This document shows positions 1 to 10,853 of a stretch of 64,000 bases of DNA, in pieces. The DNA is from Arbacia lixula (taxonomy: Eukaryota > Echinodermata > Echinoidea > Arbacioida > Arbaciidae). Below the pieces are notes generated by a model that was not told the DNA's origin, made no database searches, and was given only the letters and a program-made list of their open reading frames with translations. The stretch is from positions 14,403,965 to 14,467,964 of the forward strand of contig OZ022597.1 of the NCBI GenBank assembly GCA_963669155.1, in the 5' to 3' direction. Position 1 is the stretch's first letter; each line of letters starts with the position of its first letter. Position numbers and translations under genes: made by a program.

Positions 1-51
1 GCCTGATGATGGGGCCTACTATGATAGCCTGTAATCATCAATCTGCAAGGT

Positions 52-310
52 TAAAGGGAAAGTCAAGCCTGAAGTTCAGCTGGTTTTAATAAAAGCAGAA
101 ACATGAAAGAAACATATTAGTGAAATTTTTGACGAAAATCCATCACATCATATGGGAGAGCACCTCGCATATGATGTCACAAAATGAAAATTTTAAAAGA
201 TCAGAACATCATTAGCCAGATTTTTATAAAACCTCCTATAATATGTTTCTTTTGTGTTTCTGATTTTGTTGAAACCATCTTACCCTCTGCATGGACTTTC
301 CCTTGAAATT
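52..310. repeat. Foldback (TIR) element, short copy
   Basis: Begins AAAGGGAAAGTCAAGCCTGA and ends in the near inverted complement CATGGACTTTCCCTT. The inner arms (ACATGAAAGAAACATATTAG against TATAATATGTTTCTTTTGTG) also mirror each other. First of about ten copies of the foldback family in this window. Confidence 0.75.
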
Positions 311-334
311 GTATCTACCACCAAAAACAACTGC

Positions 335-395
335 AAGAACAACACTGCTGTTTGGCAAGCAGTAGATGCAAGTTCAAATCCTTCATGGTCCTATT
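335..395 (+). repeat. tRNA-like SINE fragment
   Basis: Contains GCAAGCAGTAGATGCAAG followed by a B-box-like GTTCAAATCC, closely matching the minus-strand element at 23630-23706. Too short and too decayed for a functional tRNA. Confidence 0.4.
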
Positions 396-1160
396 GTTCT
401 TTGCTTCTTTTCTAACAGATAAATCAATTAATCATAATATTTACAATGGAGAATAACAGCAAAAAAAAAAAAAAGGTTTTTCTCTTAAAAGAAAACATTC
501 AATTCTTTGGAAAAAGAATATAATGTTACATAAATTTAGGCAGGTTTACACAACTTTACCTATGCAAATTATCATTGGAAAAATGTAATTATGTTTTTCA
601 GAGATGGGTTCAAGAGAAAGCAGAGCTTGTAAATATTGAATTGTGTGTGGATATATTTAGGAAGTATGTGGGAAAAGTGTATTTTTTTTACTGTATGATT
701 TTACATTGAATTGTGAGTGATCAAGTCTTCTCATGTAGACATCTACGTACTGCTATGTCTACAGTGTGGATAAGCAGTTTAGCTAATTTATATAAATTTG
801 CATATGAACATTTAATCTGAATAATCCTGAAATACATAATCAATCATCATTTACATGTTTTTGTCTTTACATTTTGAAAATGGTGTTATTTGTTTGATGT
901 GAATGTTATCAATTAATATAAGTTTTTAACATCCATTCATTGTTTTCTGAAATACAATGACTCAATCTGTAAGCTTTGATTGCCAAATTCATATATATTT
1001 CACTGTATACCTCACTGTACTGGTTTATTAGCATATTTATCTGTCATATGTTTGTTATTCATAAAATGTAGTATTTACTACCTTTCATATGTCATGAGTA
1101 TATTACAGTGTGTATTATAGCGACTATGCATGAATAAGTGAATAAATAAATATGACTGGT

Positions 1161-1810
1161 AAATCAACCGTAATTAAAACACATTTCAAAATGTTCTAAG
1201 ACTTCCTAGCCAGGCTGGCTTCTTGGCCACATACCATTTTGTACTCCACGGTCAAATGTTGTCTTATTTGAATCTGCAATGGATGCTTCAGAATCACAAA
1301 AACGACCCTTTTCCCCCAAGGTGTGACCATTCAAAAATTGTAGATGGACTCTTCTCTAATAAACAGATTCAGGATCTCTTGCATAGATATGTGCCTTTAG
1401 GGAGGTCGTGTACTTGTGAAGTACTATAGACCGTTCCAAGGTGGAGTATTAAAACTATGTCCTGACTCTCAACCATTGAGGGAATAGGATTCTTAACATG
1501 AGGCTAATATGTTCCCGTTTTGATAGAACATAGTATAATTACTAAGTACTAATTACTAATTACGATTGTATGATGAGATAGGTAATTAAGTTATATGATA
1601 TATATAAGTTGTGTGAAATGTAATACCTGTATTAATGGTATATACTATTACGATACGTGGTAGATGTAATATGTTGAAGTGCCTGATACAAGATATTATA
1701 TTTTGGGGGATTATACCCCACGGAAATACCTGGTACAGTTTGCATATCTGCATCTTTAATTGAGGCGTATGAGCTTTGTGAGATGAGGGAGGTTTGTCTC
1801 CGCAAAGCAA
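1161..1810. other. No gene recognised
   Basis: AT-rich unique-looking sequence. A short open frame at 1223-1429 has no recognisable domain and no splice or start context. Left unannotated. Confidence 0.4.
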
Positions 1811-1812
1811 AG

Positions 1813-2292
1813 ACATGGATTAAAGACAGGGTGACCTATTAGTATGAGTCATGAAACTCAGCAGGAATCAGTAGTTTACCCTAGCGATAATTTGTATGAA
1901 ATCTCATAGTCATAGCTTCGCGAACATTTTCAAGAAAAAGTGAAAAACTATAGGTATTTACGTTTGAAACGCACCGACCATAGTCTACCGTCATAATCGT
2001 ATTGTCCCTGTCAGTGTGGATGGGGGCATTGCTTTCATTGAACGCATGCACTATGGAGCGGACCGATGTGAACCACATTGCACGGCGGTCTCTAGGCTAT
2101 AAGTTTCGGACGACCCGCCCAAGACCTCCAAACCTGGCTATCATTTCGCTTAAAGTCAGTTTCCGTTTCTATTATTTGGAGGGTGGGTGGGGGGGGGGGG
2201 GGGGGGTCTGATACAGTATCTCCTTTGATTTGCCGTGGTTTTTACATAATTCTATTTGTTTGACCTGCAAAAGGGACACCCTGTCTTTAAGG
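1813..2292. repeat. TTAA-flanked MITE, family A
   Basis: Starts TTAAAGACAGGGTG and ends CACCCTGTCTTTAA, a perfect short terminal inverted repeat next to TTAA, as in piggyBac-type MITEs. Related copies: about 15250-15722 and 22590-23090, and a partial at 44700-44960. A poly-G run (about 2188-2208) lies inside. Confidence 0.7.
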
Positions 2293-2830
2293 TCAGTCTG
2301 TGCAAGATTCCTGCTCAAAAAAGAAGTAAAGGGAGTCGGAGGCTTAAGAGAAAGTGAGATTGGGAGATGCATGAGATTAGGAGGGGCTAGAGGGGGGGGG
2401 GGGGGGTGAAAGTGTGTGAGTAGAGAAAGGAAGGGGAAGGCCCAACCGGAGTTGCGGTGGGAAGGGGGGAATGGAGGGGGGGGGGGGGGGGAAATGGGAT
2501 AGTGTGCGAAGGAAAGGAAGAGGAGGGTGATGTGACAGGGGGATGGAGAGACGATTCTGGGTGGGGTGGGATGGAAGGGGGGCAGGAGAAAGAGGCGATG
2601 GGAATCAGAGTGACATAAAGGGAGAGGGAACACTGGGTGAGAGGAGGTGGCTGATGATAGAGAGAGAGGGGAAGAAAGAGAGAAAAAAAGAGAGGGAGAA
2701 AGAGAAAAAAAGAGAGAAGGAGAGCGAGAGAAATAGAGGGAAAGAGAGAGAGGAAGAGAGAGAGAGGGAGGGGGGGGGGGGGGGGAGAGAATGGCCGGAA
2801 AGAGTAATGAACGAGAGAGCGAGTGATCGA
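2172..2830. repeat. Poly-G runs and GA-rich purine tract
   Basis: Four G homopolymers (near 2190, 2397, 2480 and 2770) are separated by G/A-only sequence. 2650-2790 is a long GAGA/GAAA polypurine stretch. The open frames here are Pro/Ser/Leu or Arg/Glu low-complexity translations, not genes. The tract can form G-quadruplex or triplex DNA. Confidence 0.9.
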
Positions 2831-2839
2831 AGGAATTGA

Positions 2840-3409
2840 ATCAGACGCAACTAAGACAAATGAGCAAAAAATTAAGAGAATACGCTCCCGGCACACGATC
2901 TGACGAATGATATTTCCGGGCATGACTTTATAGAATTATAGAGTTAGGTAGAATGAAAAGAAGTCCATTTACAAACAAAAGTAGGAAAGGGGATATGAAC
3001 TATGAATGAAAAGGAAAGAGAGGAGATGGAAATGATAAACTAAAATTGCGAATGAAAATGAAGAGACATAGAAGGATCCCGGGGAGAAAAGGCTAGGATG
3101 ATATGTCATAGTCCTGATGGTGGGCATGTTTCATACTAGGTGAGCACGTAAGTTCAAATTAAAAAGAAAAAGAAAAAAGAAAGCGATCAGGTATCCGGAC
3201 ACGCTTTTGTTTGATATTTGTCGAGTAAATGTTTAACTCTCTAAGTGGCAAAAGTACCTCTTCAAATTTGCGTGGGAAACACTGTGTATCCGCCACCTGA
3301 AACACGTCCCATTTTGAGAAAGAAATGAACTAAAACACTTATGAACATGGTCTTTTGTTACGTTTTTGTACGCATAATGTACGACCAAGTTTCTAGTGAA
3401 ACCTGCTCA
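2840..3409. other. No gene recognised before the gap
   Basis: AT-rich sequence with no splice-bounded open frame that I could support. The missing signal-peptide exon of the giant gene could lie here or in the gap, but nothing hydrophobic with a start was found. Confidence 0.4.
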
Positions 3410-3609
3410 NNNNNNNNNNNNNNNNNNNNNNNNNNNNNNNNNNNNNNNNNNNNNNNNNNNNNNNNNNNNNNNNNNNNNNNNNNNNNNNNNNNNNNNNNNN
3501 NNNNNNNNNNNNNNNNNNNNNNNNNNNNNNNNNNNNNNNNNNNNNNNNNNNNNNNNNNNNNNNNNNNNNNNNNNNNNNNNNNNNNNNNNNNNNNNNNNNN
3601 NNNNNNNNN
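3410..3609. other. Assembly gap (200 N)
   Basis: 200 N, directly followed by an 18-base G run. The round number suggests an estimated size. The poly-G is the probable cause of the break. Confidence 0.99.
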
Positions 3610-3819
3610 AGGGGGGGGGGGGGGGGGCTTCAGGTAGTATGCTGTCCACAAACCAGACTTTTAAGGTTCAAGGCGGCTGTGTTTTTTAGTTAAGAGTTTG
3701 CAGCCAACAAAGCAGTGTTGACTTCATCTGAGTGTGTATTCGTAAACAAACCAGTGTAGGTATATTGATGAACGATAGCCCATATACACAAAATCAAACA
3801 AAGTAAATTTTTAATCTTA

Positions 3820-4111
3820 TCAATGCTTTATTTCTGTTCTTTCTTCTTTGTCCTCATCTGCTTACTTCTCCTCACTCGTCTAACTTTTTTCCGTTTCCTT
3901 CTTCCTCTTCTCCTTTTCCTTCCTTCAATCATTTTCTATTCTCCCACCTTTTCATACTTTCTTTATTTTTCTCTTTTTCTGTTTACCTTAATCTTTCTTG
4001 TATTCTTTTTATTTTCTTCTTCTCTTCTTCCTTTTTCTTCTCATCTTTCTCCTTCTTGTTATTTTTTCCTTTTCCTTCTTTTCTTCTTCTTCTTCTTCTT
4101 CTTCTTCTTCT

Positions 4112-4146
<35 letters not shown>

Positions 4147-4205
4147 TCCTTCTCCTTCTCCTTCTACCCCTTCTTCTTCTCCTTCTCATTCCCCTTGTTT
4201 TTTTT
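3820..4205. repeat. CT-rich tract with (TTC)n microsatellite
   Basis: Nearly pure pyrimidine from about 3825, with (CTT)n at 4078-4136. Open frames in it read poly-Ser, poly-Leu or poly-Phe and are rejected. It lies just upstream of the candidate exon at 4297. Confidence 0.95.
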
Positions 4206-4296
4206 CTTCTTATACCTTCACTTGTAGCATGTATTCTGCAATGATAGTACTGCATTTCACAAAAAAAAAATCATCCTTCTGTTTGTTTGCATTCAG

Positions 4297-4374
4297 ATCC
4301 AGGGAGAAGTAGAGATATCTTGAGTGACCAGCCCCAACTTTCTGAACTAAGGAGAACAGAGAATATTGTTGAAG
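4297..4374 (+). CDS. Candidate exon 1 of the giant gene (tentative)
   Basis: Bounded by a good acceptor (pyrimidine-rich, ending GCATTCAG) and a GTAATT donor. Of the three frames only one is open, and it is the one that starts in phase 1 and ends in phase 1, matching the phase-1 acceptor of the exon at 7806. It encodes about 25 polar residues (P-G-R-S-R-D-I-L-S-D-Q-P...) with no known domain. It lies just downstream of a long TTC/CT-rich tract. There is no start codon, so a signal peptide exon would still have to lie upstream. An RNA read crossing 4374 to 7806 would settle it. Confidence 0.38.
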
Positions 4375-5403
4375 GTAATTACAGTAACTGTAAAAATATT
4401 TATGATGACTAGCAACTATATTAAGTGAATTAATCAATGTGAATGCGTACTTCTAGAGCATTGTAGTTTTGTACAGTGTTCATGTTATCTTTGCTAAATG
4501 ACTTATGTACATGTACCTTATCGTAAATTTTTAAGATATCAGCAAATTGTATTTTATTCTGCAGAGGTAGACATTGCCAAAGAGAGGAAGAAGTTAAGAT
4601 ATAGAGAGAGGGAAAAGAGAGAGAGACAGGGATAGAGAAAGAGAGAGAGAGAGAGAATGGAAGAACAGATTAAGGACAGGGAGGGAGGGAGAGATAGAGC
4701 GATAGGGAAAGGTAGAGAGAAACAGGTGGAGAGAGAGGTAGAGAGAGACACACACACATGTGCAGACATACAGATATACAGAAAGAGCGAAAAAAAGAAG
4801 TCAGTTTTGATCTTTTGGGAATTGGACCAAGTACTGCAAGCTTTGAAGCAGATTAACAGAATGATATAAGGATAGCTAAAATGAACAATTTGATCGGGAG
4901 GATGCAGTGTCTTTTGACAGCATCGAACCTTGTGATTTACCGTTCCTCTGTTGGTCTTTCAATGTTCGAGAAATTAAGTCATCACGGAAGAAGAGAACAA
5001 GTTGGAAGGAAGGCAAAACAACATGAAACAACACAAAACGGAAGCTATTATTTTGGCAATCTGTGCAAAGTTGAGTCGAGGAGAGTTCCTCGTAGGAGAT
5101 AAAGAGGAAGAGAAAGGGAGAGATACTGAGAGGTCAAAATGGAAGATAGACTAAGGGCAGAAAAAGAAAGAGGGGGGATGAAGGTAGCTAGAGAAATGGG
5201 GGAGGCAGGACAACATGAAACAACATTAAAAGGGAGCTATTTTTTGGTAATCCGGTTCAGAGTTGAGTTCAGGAGATTTCCTGTTAGGACTAAGAGAGAG
5301 AAGAATACATAGTGAGAGAGAAAAATACTGAGAAAGATCAAGAAGGAAGAAAGACGAAGGGTAGAAAGAGAGAGGGGGGTTTGAAAGAGAAAAACAATAG
5401 AGT

Positions 5404-5444
<41 letters not shown>

Positions 5445-5607
5445 AAGCACACATAGAGAGATGGAGGTTGAGTGAGAGAGAGAGTGAAAGAGATGAAAAG
5501 GAAGACAGAAGAAGAGAAGACAGAGGGGAGAGAGGTAATAAGAAAGATCAAAAGGAGGAGAGAAGGGGAGACACAGAGGAAAGAATAGGGGATCAAGAGG
5601 GAGGGTG

Positions 5608-5659
<52 letters not shown>

Positions 5660-8600
5660 AGAGAGAAAAGGGGCTAGGAGGAGGAAAGAGATTCAAAAGA
5701 AGGACAGAGAGAGAGAGAGAGAGAGAGAGAAGCGACTAGGAGGAGGAAAGAGATTCAAAAAAAGGGCAGAGAGAGAGAGAGAGGAAGTGTTACCTCCCTA
5801 GTTAAATGGATATTTTCATTGCCTTTCACCAGACTGTTAATAACCCACTAACCAAACAAATTATCCTGAGCAAATTTGCAGAGCCCTTACACGTGTTTGT
5901 TCTGGTTGAATGCTAATATTTACCCATGAACTGGTAAAGCCGTTGACTTAATATTGGTTCAAAAGGACAAGAAGGGCATGAACAGAGTACAATAACAAAT
6001 ACCTTTCCCCGCTATGCTGTGTTCGCATTCAAGGAAGCTGGGTTTCCATCGGTCGCTGCACCGCAATGGTAAAGTACATATGGTTGAATGAGAGTCAGTA
6101 GGGCATTTACAGATGACCTGTCGAGAACCGGGGCACTACATGTATATAGCCTTTTAACTTGAAAAACTTGAATTTAAAAGCATCCTTCTGTTGCTCAGAA
6201 GTGTAGGTACAATGACCTTCTTGCTCTAAACTTGATGATACTGGTGTGTAAAACTTTGACAGATTTCTCAAATTCTTGATAGAAAGATTACATAAATAAA
6301 AAAAAAATTCTTGATAGAAAGAAGAACTACATCTACAATGTACAACATAATTATTGTTATAGCCCAGTTACTAAAGCTGTGGAGTGCATGGACACAATTG
6401 AGTCTGTTAACAACTATGTCTGGTAATACAGACTAGGTCTTGTTCCCACTTGCTGGCCTGGGGGAGGCCAGGCCAGCAAGTGGGATTAGGTAAGTATGGA
6501 GCAGTTAAACCCACGAGGCGAAGCCGAGTGGGTTTAGACTAGTTTCCATAGTTACCGCGTGCAAACAATTCCGCCGGCTCACGAAATAAACCTGCGTATC
6601 ATCTGTTTTATAGAATGGGCATTGTCACACCCCCCAAAATCCAAAAAAAATAAAAATTAAAAAATTTACCGGACGCATGAAATTATTTTACCGGACGCAT
6701 GAAATTTTTTACCGGACGCATGAAATTTTTTTACCGGATGCATGGTTATTGACCAATCAATCCATCTTCATCATCTGTGATCATGATCCATGATTGGAAT
6801 CATCAAAATCTGCCAAGACTAAAAATTATTGATTTTTCACGTAGACATGGTAGACAAGTGCCCAAATAACACAGCTAAAATATGAGATGATTTTCTCCAT
6901 AGACCATGTCACGTGGAGAAATAGAGTCTGCATGTATAGAACTACCAAGTTCATCACGCTTTAATTTGATATCAATCATTTAAACGACGTAGTCATATCA
7001 GGAAAGACAGATTTACTGCGAATGTCCAGGGTGGCATTGAGTGCCCAAATGAACGTATCCGCAATGCACGTTAGTGGGCAAATCACCGCAGCACCGTCTC
7101 ACACAGTGATGCGACAACGTAGAATTCAGTCATGAGTTTGTCCACTTCTCCGTTCGAAATATCTTCCAAATTTACGTTTTTCACCTCTGCAAAGCGTTTA
7201 AATGTAGACAATGAGTATTCGATGCTTTGACCTGAATTTGTACTTACTGAAAGCGTCTGAATCGTCCAAAATTTGTTTCAATTCTTCATCTAAGTTTATC
7301 GGAGTTTCTAGAGGTTTGTGGGTGCCGCCATTAGCGTACGAGCAACATTGGTATCGATCATATTAATTCTCGGTACATGTATCGCGATATCGTGTTAATA
7401 TCGTATTGATATCGCGTGTTGCCAGTAAAAAAAAATTACCCGGTAATTACGGGTAATTAACCAATCAGATTGCAGAGATTCTGACACCTATTCTATAAAC
7501 ATAGTTATTAAGAGACTTGGTTGTGTCCATACACTCCACAACCTAGTAATGACAAGAGGCCAGGCCAGAAAGTGGAAGTAGGATGTACTAGTCTGTGTTA
7601 CCAGACATAGTTGCTAGCAGACTCGGTTGTGTCCATGCACTCGACAGCCTAGTAACTAGGCTCGAAAGGAAAATGAGGAGTCAAATTATGCCCCAGGGTA
7701 GCGCCCATTTCAGTACAAAATGTAATGATGTGATGTCGTATATGTAGGATCAGAGTTATTTTTATCTGAATCACTGATTTTTTTTGTCACTTTTTCCCCT
7801 CCCAGTGTCCCCTCAACATGACAGTCCTGCAGCCGCAGCAGCCCTGACCAGAGCAGAGTCCGATCGCATCCAACTTCTGGAGACCTCGGTCCGAGATCTG
7901 ACCACCATGGTGGACATGCTGAAAGCTCAAGTCAGTGATCACTATTTTTATAATTCTTCTTCTTCTTTTTTTTTCAAATAGTGTAGACAGAAGGGTGGTG
8001 CCCAGAAAGTAATTGTGAACCACACAGTTTTCAAATTCAAAGTCGTTTAGTTTCATTTCCAACAGGAAAAATAAAATACATTTGCATATAACAATATGAT
8101 AATACAACAATTATATATAAATATCAACATATGTATATTATAATTAGATAAGATACCTGTGGAAATGGAGGGATCCACTGAAAAGCAAGTGCTTGTAGTT
8201 TGTGGACCCCTCAATTCAGTAATTTACTAAATAACCCTGTAAAGGGAAAGTCTACCATGGAGTTATGTTGGTTTTAAAAAAAGCTAACACATGAAAGAAA
8301 TATACTAGTGAAGCTTTAACGAAAATCTGTCAAAGGATCATAAAGTTAAGATTTTTTTTAAGTTCTGATTTTGGTGCTTTTGTCATTTTCGCTTTCATTA
8401 AATTCAAGTAAATTTGAGGGTTGACTTGCCCCTTAAAACAATATTGTCTGATTGATTTTGCTTTCTTTGAGCCATGCGTTTCATAGTTGTGCACCACACA
8501 TCTGGCAACTAATACCTCCTTTGAACCATAAGCCAACTGCTTAATAATAATAATAAAAGATTCTGCTTATATAGCGCATTATATGTGTAGTAACATCTCT

Positions 8601-10815
8601 ATATGCGCTTTACACGTGGATACATCATCAAATATATTACTACAAGAAAAATTATGCACTACAGGAACTATTATTAAGCATGAATTAAGCTTAGAATTTG
8701 TATGTTCATGATCATGAGTAATGGAAGCATTGTTCAAATCCGTAGGCCCGCCTCAGGTACCAGAATAGACGTGTAACCGTGTCGTAGATGAAAGATGAGT
8801 TATTGACAACTTCCTGTCCTTGCAGCGAGCACGTCTCTGAGAGCAGCATGCAGTGTAGAGGTTCTTAGTGTAGGCTGGGGAATGCATACTAGAGTCATTT
8901 ATACTGACAGCAAAAATTTACATTTTTTTCTTCAATATTGCCAGCAAAAAAAGAAAGTGCTCGGCAGCTACCCCTAAACACAATCTTGTTTTAAACATTC
9001 TTCTCCTATTTTCCATTTTTTAAAGCATTTTTGAAGCCTAGTCTATAGACGGTTTTCATGAAGGCTGTGGAATGTATACGAGATTAGTGTCTTTTACACT
9101 GGCAGCATAAAAAGTATCATTTTTTTTTCACATTGCCAGCGAAGAATGAAATTAGCTCTCCAACTACCCACAACACTACCTTATTTTATACATCCTTCAC
9201 CAACGTCCTCATTTTTTGAGCATTTCTTAAATTATCAGCACTGCCCTACTCTGAAAAAAGGAAGCAACTTACAAAAGAGACTTTTCTTGTAAATGAGCAC
9301 AATGTGTCTGTCTCTTGCATTGGCATCAGTGCAACACCACATCATGTCAGATTGAATATCTCGCAGCAAGATGAATATTTCTTTTTCAGATTTTGGCTGT
9401 ATGGAGGGAACGCTGGGTACAATCTAAGAATACCAATAACCCAGATTTGAGTGATTTGTCACTTGTTTCCTTTTGTCAGAGTAGGGCAGAGCAGTTGTTA
9501 GCTCTTAGCTCTTTGTACAGTATGCCACAGATTAACAGACCCTCAATGGGGTTTATGTGCATTAATGGTTGGAAAATTCACACATGGGGCTCAAAGAGTT
9601 AACGGATAAACCTTGGTTAACCCTTTGGTCACGGTTAGATTTTTGAGCTTCTGAAACCCTGGTCCACTTAAGGTGCCAAAATTTGCCATATAACTGCAGT
9701 TACCAAAGGGTTGTACTTGTAGCTTAATTTCGCCACTTTCTAAAGGAATTGAAAGTTCATTCATAGCCTTTTGTCTATTATTTGCACAGCAGATTATGGA
9801 GGAGTCACACTGCTAAGTGTCTGAGTGGCGAACAGCCAGATCACATATTATGCAGGCTCAGAAAAGAACTTAGAGGAAATACCTAAAGCTGATGCAGCTA
9901 AGCAGGCATCAAGTTATTACGTAGTCTAGACGTGAGAGTTTTTAACTTCTTGAACTCTCTGCGTGTTAAGCTTTGGCTTTTCAGATGCTGAATATGGCTC
10001 TCAGCCATCTTGCTTAAAAATGTGCTCATTAGTTAAAAAGGGCCTGAGATGGGGTATTAAATGTACATGACACTTGCACACAAATAGTGATAAAAACTTG
10101 AAGGTGTCTCTGGTAATCCTTTTTCTCAGATTTTTACTTCTTCTCTCATCGGTCAGAGAGTCTTGTGAGTGCAAATGTCCCCTGGCAGAGAATGAATTCC
10201 ATGGCTCCTGTACATTATGGATAATATTTCTTCTTTCCTCACAGGTATTACAGCTTGATCAAAGACTTCCATAGCAAGAGTCTTGTGAATGCAGACGGCC
10301 TCTGATAGAGAATGACTTTCTTGGCTCCTGTACCTTATTGATCATGTTTTGTTTCTCCTTTTCTCACAGGTATTACAGCTTAATCAAAGACTAGTACAGC
10401 AAGAGGCTTGTGAATGCCGACGTCCGCCGACAGAGAATCTCTCCCCTTGCTTCCACCAAGGCCATCAGTACCTGGATGGACAATCCTGGTTTCCAGATCC
10501 ATGTACAGCTTGCTATTGTCAGGTAAGTTAGTGATTGATTGATTGATTAATATATTGATCGTTTGATTGCTTGATACATTGGTAAGTTAATACATCTAAT
10601 CATTCATTGATTAATTGACTGATTGATTGATATGGTAATAGCAATCAATAAGTAATAGTTTAGTTGATTGTATTTTATGTTTGTTTGATTGATTTATGTA
10701 ATCAATTGATGGATTATTTTTCTAATTAATTGATTGATTACTAGCTTGATAGATTCATTAGCAGATAAGGATTATACATCATTTACTGGATGAAATAGTC
10801 AAAGTGATTGATTTC

Positions 10816-10853
<38 letters not shown>

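Larger units (their letters stand above)
1..1160. other. AT-rich flank, possible 3' UTR and poly(A) signal of an upstream gene
   Basis: No supported coding sequence. From about 480 to 1160 the sequence is AT-rich, and it ends with overlapping AATAAA motifs at 1141-1150, as in the 3' end of a plus-strand gene lying left of the window. A foldback repeat copy (52-310) and a SINE-like fragment (335-395) sit near the left edge. Alternative: plain intergenic DNA. Confidence 0.3.

Noticed and set aside
2172..2923. Long Pro/Ser/Leu-rich open frames on the minus strand and an Arg/Glu frame on the plus strand
   Set aside because: Translations of a GA/poly-G tract; no unique protein sequence.
3341..3689. 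Open frames across the N gap
   Set aside because: They consist of unknown residues; no evidence of coding.
3823..4312. Poly-Phe, poly-Leu, poly-Ser and poly-Arg frames
   Set aside because: (TTC)n microsatellite artefact.
10245..10369. Extra exon copy before exon 3
   Set aside because: In-frame TAG after nine codons and no usable donor; described as a decayed duplicate.
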